NCBI GenBank assembly: GCA_031553075.1
Contig: JAVBLX010000014.1
Location: forward strand, 1-28,307
Reading direction: 5' to 3'
From: DIGJ01 sp031553075
GTDB lineage: Bacteria > Bacillota > Clostridia > Lachnospirales > Lachnospiraceae
Length of the DNA: 28,307 nucleotides
Shown here in pieces: positions 22,620 through 28,307 of the stretch (the first letter of the stretch is position 1; the number at the start of each line of letters is the position of its first letter). A program made the translations under genes and the position numbers. Under the pieces are notes generated by a model, which was not told where the DNA came from, made no database searches, and was given only the letters and a program-made list of their open reading frames with translations.

Positions 22620-23664
22620 TACAGCTCTTTTAAGCTTTTTACTTATACTGACTTTAGCATTAGTTTTTGAATTCATTAATGGATTTCACGATACGGCCAA
22701 TTCTATAGCGACCTCAATTTCGACTCGTGTACTGACACCTCGCAACGCAATTATCATGGCAGCATTACTAAACTTAGCTGGGGCATTATTTGGTTCCTTG
22801 ACATCAGCCGCAGTAGTAAAAACCATTTCAGGTGGCATTGTATCGGGAAAGGTAGAGGTTTATGTGATTGGTTCGGCAGTTGTGGCTGCTATTATCTGGA
22901 ATCTGGTAACCTGGTATTTTGGTATTCCTTCCAGCTCATCTCATGCCCTTATTGGAGCTTTGGTTGGGGCAACGATTGGCGATACATTAAGTACAAAAGA
23001 AGTAATCTGGTCAGGAGTTGCTAATAAGGTTGTTATTCCGCTGTTTACTTCTCCAATTCTTGGTATGGTGGCAGGATTTATTCTGATGAATTTGCTTTTT
23101 GAATTGTTGCGGAAATTCAGTCTTACCATGGTGAATAAATGGTTTTCCAAGCTACAGATTGTTTCTGCAGCCCTTATGGCATTTTCACACGGCAGCAACG
23201 ATGCGCAGAAAACCATTGGTATTATCGTAATGGCGTTAATGAGTATAGATGCGGCGAATCCTTCGGCTATCCCTGCGTTCCTGTTACCAGCTCATGGAGC
23301 AGCGGTGCCGATTTGGGTAGTAATATGCTGTGCAGTAATTATGGCACTGGGAACTTCAGTTGGTGGATACCGGATTATGAAAACAGTCGGAATGAATATG
23401 ATTAAGATGCAGCCAATTGATGGATTTGCGGCTCAAACAGCAGCAGCATTGGTAATCCAGGGAGCAACCATGCTAGGTGCACCGGTAAGTACAACTCATG
23501 TTGTTACATCGTCAATTATCGGTGTTGGGGCATCAAAGCGGTTATCTTCCGTTCGGTGGGCAGTCGTTCGTGATATGGTGGTATCCTGGTTTATGACAAT
23601 TCCTATTTGTATGCTGATTGGCGGAGTGACGGTTGCCTTGTTTAAACTGATTTTTATTCATTAA
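22612..23664 (+). CDS. pit: inorganic phosphate transporter, PiT family
   Basis: A 350-aa polytopic membrane protein of the PiT family. Both family signatures are intact: GFHDTANSIATSISTRVLTP near the N-terminus and HGSNDAQKTIGII in the second half. The conserved PSSSSHALIGALVGA and PVSTTHVVTSSIIGVG loops are also present. It moves metal-phosphate or phosphate with protons or sodium. At 350 aa it is a short clostridial form compared with ~500 aa for E. coli PitA. It overlaps the upstream DUF47 gene and ends before a strong terminator. The upstream Pho-like repeats suggest induction at low phosphate, which is less usual for a low-affinity Pit system. Confidence 0.96.
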   Translation: MLNTALLSFLLILTLALVFEFINGFHDTANSIATSISTRVLTPRNAIIMAALLNLAGALFGSLTSAAVVKTISGGIVSGKVEVYVIGSAVVAAIIWNLVTWYFGIPSSSSHALIGALVGATIGDTLSTKEVIWSGVANKVVIPLFTSPILGMVAGFILMNLLFELLRKFSLTMVNKWFSKLQIVSAALMAFSHGSNDAQKTIGIIVMALMSIDAANPSAIPAFLLPAHGAAVPIWVVICCAVIMALGTSVGGYRIMKTVGMNMIKMQPIDGFAAQTAAALVIQGATMLGAPVSTTHVVTSSIIGVGASKRLSSVRWAVVRDMVVSWFMTIPICMLIGGVTVALFKLIFIH

Positions 23665-23696
23665 TATCTTGTTAAGTAGTTAATAAAACGATAGGT

Positions 23697-23746
23697 AGTG
23701 GAATCCATAAGTGGACCAGAAAAGGTCCAGGTGGATTCCACTTTTT
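23697..23746 (+). terminator. terminator of the phosphate operon
   Basis: A long hairpin has outer arms GTGGAATCCA (23698-23707) and TGGATTCCAC (23732-23741), and inner arms TGGACC/GGTCCA. It is followed by five T residues. Confidence 0.93.
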
Positions 23747-23882
23747 AGTTCTTAAATTAATTCTTATTTTATTTATCAATAAAATCTCAAGAAAGTGGTT
23801 TCGGGTTGGGGTAGAAATAATTTGGTTTTGTTTGTATAATAGTTTTATTCTTAGTACGTTAGAGCGAAAAGAGGTAATTAAT

Positions 23883-24371
23883 ATGAGAGTGGCAATTTTA
23901 GTATCCAGTGATTCTGGATATGCTGGAGAGCGGGAAGATTTAAGTGGGCCAGAGATAAAAAGAATTGTAGAAGAAAATGGAGCAGAGGTGGTATCTGTGG
24001 CTATTCTTCCAGATGAGCGTATCAAGTTGAGTCAGTATATGCAAGATATAGCAGATAACAACCGGGCAGATTTAATATTGACATCAGGAGGAACTGGCTT
24101 TTCAGAAAGAGATGTGATGCCGGAGGCAACGATGGATATTGTTGAAAAGGTGGTGCCGGGAATACCAGAAGCAATGAGGGCTTATAGTATGCAGTTGACA
24201 AAAAGAGCTATGCTGAGTCGTGCTGCATGTGGCATATTAAAAAAGACCTTGATTGTTAATTTGCCAGGAAGTCCCAAAGCAGTGCGGGAATGTCTGGAAT
24301 ACATTTTTCCGGAGCTGGAGCATGGTATTGGGATATTAAGTGGCCAAGAGTCTAATTGTGCCCGAAAGTAA
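23883..24371 (+). CDS. MogA/MoaB family molybdenum cofactor protein
   Basis: A 162-aa MoCF-biosynthesis domain protein. It begins MRVAILVSSDSGYAGEREDLSGP. The core LILTSGGTGFSERDVMPEAT is the molybdopterin-binding motif. LSRAACGILKKTLIVNLPGSPKAVRECLEYI is the characteristic C-terminal half. It adenylylates molybdopterin or acts earlier in cofactor assembly. No other moa/mob/moe gene or molybdoenzyme is in the window, so it stands isolated. ATG 23883 follows AAGAGG; the longer frame back to 23832 lies in the promoter region, where a TATAAT is seen at 23835-23840. Confidence 0.92.
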   Translation: MRVAILVSSDSGYAGEREDLSGPEIKRIVEENGAEVVSVAILPDERIKLSQYMQDIADNNRADLILTSGGTGFSERDVMPEATMDIVEKVVPGIPEAMRAYSMQLTKRAMLSRAACGILKKTLIVNLPGSPKAVRECLEYIFPELEHGIGILSGQESNCARK

Positions 24372-24405
24372 AATTTTTAGATTAGAATAAAGGAAAATGA
24401 TTATT

Positions 24406-24762
24406 ATGGATTTCTATAACCGCGTTGGCGTTATATGCAGACAGATTCCTTATGGGAAGGTGGCAACTTATGGGCAGATTGCTCTGCTTTGTCAGAAACC
24501 GAGGAATGCAAGGCAGGTTGGATATGCCTTAAATCAAAAGGTAGATGGTGAGGATATACCGGCTCATCGGGTAGTGAATCATCAGGGATATCTTTCTGGT
24601 GCAGGTGCGTTTGAACACTTGGATTTACAAAAAAAGCTTCTGGAGGGAGAAGCGGTGGAAGTGAGTCAGGAGCAACGAGTAGATTTGAAAAAATATGGGT
24701 GGAAGACTTCATTGGAGGATGCGTATGATTTCCAAAGAATATTTGAAGAAAATAAAATATAG
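24406..24762 (+). CDS. alkyltransferase-like protein (MGMT family, catalytic Cys replaced)
   Basis: A 118-aa protein with the DNA-binding domain of O6-alkylguanine alkyltransferases: MDFYNRVGVICRQIPYGKVATYGQIA, RNARQVGYALNQ and then IPAHRVVNHQG. In active MGMT/Ogt enzymes the last motif is PCHRV; here Ala replaces the nucleophilic Cys, as in ATL proteins. ATLs bind O6-alkylguanine in DNA without repairing it and hand it to nucleotide excision repair. After HRVV the chain continues as in the family and ends with KYGWKTSLED. An in-frame ATG at 24397 would add three residues; the AAAGG site at 24389-24393 is close to both, so the start is uncertain. It lies 34 nt after the MoaB-family gene, probably in the same transcript. 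Confidence 0.88.
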   Translation: MDFYNRVGVICRQIPYGKVATYGQIALLCQKPRNARQVGYALNQKVDGEDIPAHRVVNHQGYLSGAGAFEHLDLQKKLLEGEAVEVSQEQRVDLKKYGWKTSLEDAYDFQRIFEENKI

Positions 24763-24842
24763 AGGGAAAATCACACATATTTTGAGTCAGAAGGAAAGAT
24801 TAGATATCTGCTTTTAGAAGGAATTACATATATCTGAATTCA

Positions 24843-24871
24843 TTGACATAAAAATTATATTCCCGTATCAT
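24843..24871 (+). promoter_or_regulatory. consensus sigma-A promoter before the rsmH-type pseudogene
   Basis: A perfect TTGACA (24843-24848) is 17 nt from TATCAT (24866-24871), 11 of 12 consensus positions. The start codon of the pseudogene is 35 nt downstream, so the damaged gene is still likely to be transcribed. Confidence 0.8.
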
Positions 24872-24905
24872 AATAACAATGTACACATGAAGTGGAGAAA
24901 TAATA

Positions 24906-25955
24906 ATGGAAAATCAAGAGAAAAAGCACGAGAGGCGTGTTCGATACAAAGGAACTCATCCGAAAACATATCAGGAAAAATATAAAGAGCTTCAACCGGA
25001 AAAATACCCGGAAACAGTTGCCAGAGTCATTCAAAAGGGAAGTACCCCGGTGGGGATGCATATTTCCATATGTGTTAAGGAGATATTGGAATTTCTACAA
25101 ATAAAACCGGGACAAACTGGCTTGGATGCTACTCTGTGATATGTTGGTCATACTTTGGAAATGCTGAAATGTCTGGAATCACAGGGGCATTTATATGCTC
25201 TTGATGTAGACCCTATCGAAATATCCAAAACAACAGAACGTCTGAGAAGTCTTGGTTTTGGTGAGGAAATATTAACCACCCGATTGATTAATTTTGCCAA
25301 TATGGATCAGGTTGCGGCTGAGGTTGGCTTATTTGATTTTGTATTAGCCGATTTAGGCGTTTCTTCCATGCAGATTGACAATCCGGAACGGGGATTTTCA
25401 TATAAAAAGGAAGGACCATTGGATTTAAGGCTGAATCCTTTAAAAGGCATATCGGCGGCGGAACGGTTAAAAAGTGTTACTCAGGAAGAGTTAGAAGGCA
25501 TGCTACTTGAAAATGCCGATGAACCATACGCCAAAGAAATATCCAAAGCAGTTGTTTTTGAAATCAAAAAGGGCGGAGAAGTAGCCACAACGTCCAAGCT
25601 ACAGCAGGTTATTGCCGATTCCTTAAGATTTATACCGGAAAAAGAGCGGAAGGAAGCGATAAAGAAATCCTGTCAGAGGACCTTTCAAGCATTGAGAATT
25701 GATGTGAATAATGAGTATGAAGTATTATATGAATTTCTGGAAAAGCTCCCTAATGTTCTGGCGCCAGGCGGGCGTGCTGCTATACTGACATTTCATTCCG
25801 GCGAGGATAGAATCGTAAAAAAATCTTTTAAGCAGTTGTATCGGGATGGCGTTTACCAGGAAATTGCTAATGATGTAATTCGTCCTTCTCAGGAAGAATG
25901 TAACATAAACAGCCGTGCCCGTTCCACCAAAATGAGATGGGCAATAAAACTATAA
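24906..25955 (+). pseudogene. rsmH: rsmH-type 16S rRNA (cytosine-1402-N4) methyltransferase, interrupted by in-frame TGA
   Basis: One frame runs through the whole region but is cut at codon 78 by TGA (25137-25139). Before it is a basic leader and ...MHISICVKEILEFLQIKPGQ plus GLDATL. After it comes YVGHTLEML. RsmH proteins have GxGGH directly after D-G/A-T-L, so the expected Gly codon (GGN) became TGA and the next motif glycine became GTT (Val). Downstream everything is intact: FVLADLGVSSMQIDNPERGFSY, GPLDLRLNP, CQRTFQALRIDVNNEY, ILTFHSGEDRIVK and the SRARSTKMRWA end. Full length would be 349 codons. The downstream part has only a TTG start without a ribosome binding site and would lack SAM motif I. 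RsmH is normally in the dcw cluster beside ftsL/mraZ; this lone position suggests a second copy. A sequencing error is possible, but two linked G-to-T changes argue for decay. Confidence 0.85.
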
Positions 25956-26004
25956 ACACTTCTTGCGATAGTAAAAAGAATATGAATCGGAAAGAGAGGT
26001 TTCT

Positions 26005-26628
26005 ATGAGTGATACAATTCAAAAGCTTTATCTGGAAATTCAGGGGCATCTTATGGAGGATGAAGTACCGTCGGATTATTTAGAAAGCATATATGATAAT
26101 CCTGTATTTTCCCAGGAACCTTTCCGGTCCCTGCATCTTTTGAAGACCACAGAGCAACATCCTACGCATCACCCAGAAGGGAATGTATGGAATCACACTA
26201 TGCTTGTAGTGGATGAGGCCGCCAGGGTACGGGAAAAAAGCAAAAACCCACGGGTATTTATGTGGGCAGCCCTGCTTCATGACATTGGTAAACCAGTGAC
26301 GACAAGGCAGAAATCAGGAAAAATAACTGCCTATGATCATGATAAGGTAGGAGCAAAGCTTGTAACGGCGTTTTTGAATTATTTTGAAACAGACCAGAAT
26401 TTTATCCGCCAGGTATCCATGCTGGTTCGTTATCACATGCAGATTCTCTTTGTCGTAAAGAAAATGCCATTTGCAGATATTAAAGGCATGAAACGGGACA
26501 CCGATGTAGAAGAGGTGGCATTGCTGGGCCTGTGCGATCGTATGGGAAGAGGTAAGAAGAATCAAAAGGAAGAAGAAAATAATATAAAGAGCTTTTTAAA
26601 AATGGTAGGTGTTCAACATGCACTATAA
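26005..26628 (+). CDS. HD domain-containing phosphohydrolase
   Basis: A 207-aa HD-superfamily protein, close in pattern to the HD domain of CCA-adding enzymes. HHPEGNVWNHTMLVVDEA supplies the first His, and ALLHDIGKPVTTR the HD pair (His92, Asp93). ITAYDHDKVGAKL carries a further conserved His-Asp, and LGLCDRMGRG the last Asp. Such proteins hydrolyse phosphomonoesters or nucleotides in a metal-dependent way; the substrate is unknown. AGAGAGG lies before the ATG. Its last 11 nt overlap the radical SAM gene downstream, so the two are translationally coupled. Confidence 0.92.
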   Translation: MSDTIQKLYLEIQGHLMEDEVPSDYLESIYDNPVFSQEPFRSLHLLKTTEQHPTHHPEGNVWNHTMLVVDEAARVREKSKNPRVFMWAALLHDIGKPVTTRQKSGKITAYDHDKVGAKLVTAFLNYFETDQNFIRQVSMLVRYHMQILFVVKKMPFADIKGMKRDTDVEEVALLGLCDRMGRGKKNQKEEENNIKSFLKMVGVQHAL

Positions 26629-27490
26629 AGAGGTAAAATCCGTTCTTTCTCCCCAGAATGGCATGAATCTGTATCGCGGCTGTAGCCATGGCTGCATTTA
26701 CTGTGATGCCAGAAGTACCTGCTACAATATGGACCATGATTTTGAAGATATTGAAATAAAATCTAATGCAGTTACTCTTTTAGAACAGGCACTGAGTCAT
26801 AAGCGCAGCCGTTGTATGATTGGAACAGGCGCCATGAGTGATTCATATATCCCGTTGGAAAAGCAGTTGGAGCATACAAGAAAGTGTCTGGAACTTATAG
26901 AAAGGTATGGATTTGGTCTGGCCATTCAGACCAAATCCGACTTAATATTACGGGATTTGGACTTGTTAAAACGAATCAATGAAAAAACCAAATGTGTGGT
27001 ACAGATTACTATGACCACCTATGATGAACAGCTGTGTAAAATTATTGAACCTGGTGTCTGCACCACGAAAAGAAGAGCAGAAGTTCTTAATATTCTTAGG
27101 GATAACGGAATTCCTACCGTTGTTTGGATGACCCCAATCCTGCCTTTTATAAACGACACCATAGAAAATATCCAAGGTCTTCTTAATTACTGCATAGAAG
27201 CCAGGGTATTTGGAATCCTCACCTTCGGTCTGGGACTCACACTACGAGATGGAGACCGGCAATACTATTATGAAAAGCTGGACAAACATTTTCCCGGAAT
27301 CAAGGAGAAGTACATAAAGACCTATGGCAATGCATATGATATTAGGCTTTCTAACCAGGCGGAGTTAAGAAATCTGGTGAAAGCTCAGTGTAGTCATTAT
27401 GGTATCTGTGCTAATGATCGTGAAATATTTGAATATATGCATGCCTTTATAGATAAAGAGGAAGGAACTCAAATCAGCTTATTTGATTAG
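26618..27490 (+). CDS. SPL family radical SAM protein
   Basis: A 290-aa radical SAM enzyme of the spore-photoproduct-lyase-like family. The cluster motif is CSHGCIYC (Cys22, Cys26, Cys29), in the family-typical context GMNLYRGCSHGCIYCDAR. IGTGAMSDSYIPLEKQLEHTRKCLELI and GLAIQTKSDLILRDLDLL are conserved blocks of the barrel, and TVVWMTPILPFINDT lies in the second half. It lacks the extra domains of true SplB, so the substrate is unknown; the family is widespread in anaerobes. ATG 26618 is preferred because AGGTG sits just before it; a GTG at 26609 is in frame. It overlaps the HD hydrolase gene by 11 nt, an arrangement that suggests joint expression. Confidence 0.93.
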   Translation: MHYKEVKSVLSPQNGMNLYRGCSHGCIYCDARSTCYNMDHDFEDIEIKSNAVTLLEQALSHKRSRCMIGTGAMSDSYIPLEKQLEHTRKCLELIERYGFGLAIQTKSDLILRDLDLLKRINEKTKCVVQITMTTYDEQLCKIIEPGVCTTKRRAEVLNILRDNGIPTVVWMTPILPFINDTIENIQGLLNYCIEARVFGILTFGLGLTLRDGDRQYYYEKLDKHFPGIKEKYIKTYGNAYDIRLSNQAELRNLVKAQCSHYGICANDREIFEYMHAFIDKEEGTQISLFD

Positions 27491-27502
27491 AATGCAATTA
27501 AA

Positions 27503-27560
27503 ATAGTCACAAATAGTTTTTATCAGAATATGATAGGAATATATTTATTGAGGTGACTAT
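27503..27560 (+). promoter_or_regulatory. inverted repeat that can mask the amidase ribosome binding site
   Basis: ATAGTCAC (27503-27510) is perfectly complementary to GTGACTAT (27553-27560). The right arm overlaps the GAGGTGA Shine-Dalgarno site of the amidase gene and ends just before its ATG. A smaller TATCA/TGATA dyad lies in the loop. If the RNA folds this way, initiation would be reduced. Confidence 0.35.
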
Positions 27561-27561
27561 C

Positions 27562-28134
27562 ATGGCTATAAAAATTTATGTAGATCAGGGACATAATCCA
27601 GGAACGATTAATGCGGGAGCAAGTGTTAATGGTGTGGAGGAGCAGTATATAAACTTTAATGTAGGTATCATGCTGGGAGAGTTTCTGGAAGATGATTACC
27701 GATTTGAAGTAATGCTTTCCCGTACATCACCGGAACAGGTATTAGGATATAATGCAAGCACAAGTCTGCAGGCAAGGGTAAATCAGGCAAACGCCTGGCC
27801 AGCAGATTATTTTGTAAGCATCCATTCCAATTCTAATCCGAACCCAGCAATCAATGGGGCTGAAGTTTATGTATATCAGGAGTATACCCAGGCATATTAT
27901 CTGGCAGAAAATATTTTAGGGCGAATTGTGCAGATTGTGGGAGTTCGCAATAATGGGGTACGGACGAATCCGTCTTTGTATGTTTTGAGGAGGACTCAGA
28001 TGCCATCGGTACTGGTTGAACTGGGGTATATGACAAATCCTTCCGATTTTCAGCATTTGATTAATGACCAGGGGGCTTATGCATATGCGATTTATTTGGG
28101 GCTGCTGGATTATTTTGGATTTGAGCCATTGTAA
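27562..28134 (+). CDS. N-acetylmuramoyl-L-alanine amidase (Amidase_3)
   Basis: A 190-aa zinc amidase that cuts the bond between MurNAc and L-Ala in peptidoglycan. The Amidase_3 zinc and catalytic residues are in place: His11 in VDQGHNPG, Glu26/27 in GVEEQYINF, His88 in FVSIHSNSN and the catalytic Glu153 in VLVELGYMTNPSD. The protein is only the catalytic domain, with no signal peptide, SPOR, LysM or SH3 domain. A cytosolic, single-domain form is typical of mother-cell lytic enzymes (CwlC-like) or phage endolysins. No holin or phage gene is adjacent, so the former is more likely. ATG 27562 is 5 nt after GAGGTGA; an in-frame GTG at 27553 is embedded in that site. Confidence 0.93.
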   Translation: MAIKIYVDQGHNPGTINAGASVNGVEEQYINFNVGIMLGEFLEDDYRFEVMLSRTSPEQVLGYNASTSLQARVNQANAWPADYFVSIHSNSNPNPAINGAEVYVYQEYTQAYYLAENILGRIVQIVGVRNNGVRTNPSLYVLRRTQMPSVLVELGYMTNPSDFQHLINDQGAYAYAIYLGLLDYFGFEPL

Positions 28135-28147
28135 AAATTAGATAACT

Positions 28148-28307
28148 TTGTGTTTAGGGGTTGAGGGGACGCTCCTGGATATAGACTTCGAACGCCTGAA
28201 CCAGCGTCTTTCCAATCCCTCCCAGTGCCCACGCTCCACCCACTCCATTGAGCCTCTAAGCGGGGAATTCTCTCGCCTTGGCGGCTCCAGAATACCCCAG
28301 AGTCTCA
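28148..28307 (+). other. GC-rich tail with one frame open to the window edge
   Basis: From about 28155 the base composition rises well above the rest of the window. The + frame starting at TTG 28148 is open to the last base, reading GTLLDIDFERLNQRLSNPSQ and then Pro/Ser/Arg-rich sequence. There is no ribosome binding site and the ORF is cut by the window end. It could be the beginning of a gene, or more likely a repeated or mobile DNA segment with a fortuitous open frame. Confidence 0.3.

Noticed and set aside
25137..25139. TGA as a selenocysteine codon in the rsmH-type gene
   Set aside because: The position corresponds to an invariant glycine, not a cysteine; RsmH is not a selenoprotein family, and a neighbouring glycine is also lost.
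27562..28134. Phage lysis cassette
   Set aside because: The amidase has no adjacent holin, tail or integrase gene, and its neighbours are ordinary chromosomal genes.

Overview
The window looks like chromosomal DNA of a low-GC, Gram-positive, spore-forming anaerobe, most likely a Lachnospiraceae/Clostridium-type Firmicute. The evidence is strong AGGAGG-type ribosome binding sites, frequent GTG/TTG starts, sigma-A promoters with AT-rich flanks, compact hairpin-plus-T terminators, and a gene set (PhoU-like/Pit, HelD, Ku-LigD, DUF4143 ATPase, SPL-type radical SAM, Amidase_3) typical of that group. No rRNA, tRNA, CRISPR array, prophage block or complete insertion sequence was seen. It is an ordinary mosaic of short operons with several accessory or decaying loci.

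Layout. 1-4700: the N-terminal part of a leftward glycerol kinase, then two rightward genes of unusual type. The first is a 617-aa choice-of-anchor-A protein with Pro-rich and Cys-Pro tandem repeats and no signal peptide. The second is a 511-aa membrane-anchored protein of unknown function. 4700-9400: cyclase-family hydrolase, GNAT acetyltransferase, EamA exporter, a hybrid histidine kinase and a SAM methyltransferase. 9399-9586: a MITE-like inverted-repeat element. 9600-13900: a Cys-rich/YdeI fusion protein, then Ku and LigD, a complete two-component bacterial NHEJ system. 13875-16700: tyrosine phosphatase (-), PhnB-like VOC protein (+), AAA/DUF4143 ATPase (-). 16700-21200: a short HelD, a PhzF-family isomerase, an acetate-transporter-like protein (-), and a VOC protein expressed from a divergent promoter pair.

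21280-23750: two small leftward genes, then a PhoU-like (DUF47) plus Pit phosphate transporter operon. That operon is preceded by an array of TGTAAA-like hexamers at exact 11-bp steps, which looks like a Pho box. 23880-28134: MoaB/MogA protein, an alkyltransferase-like protein lacking the catalytic cysteine, and an rsmH-type methyltransferase gene interrupted by an in-frame TGA in its SAM-binding motif. These are followed by an HD hydrolase overlapping an SPL-type radical SAM gene, and an N-acetylmuramoyl-L-alanine amidase. The last ~160 bases are GC-rich, unlike everything else, and hold one frame open to the window edge.

The best leads for a second look are the Pho-box array, the doubly damaged rsmH copy, the cysteine-dense putative spore-surface protein, the MITE abutting a stop codon, the Cys-domain/YdeI fusion, and the perfect palindrome inside the promoter at 20759-20787. 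No clearly new multi-gene system was found.
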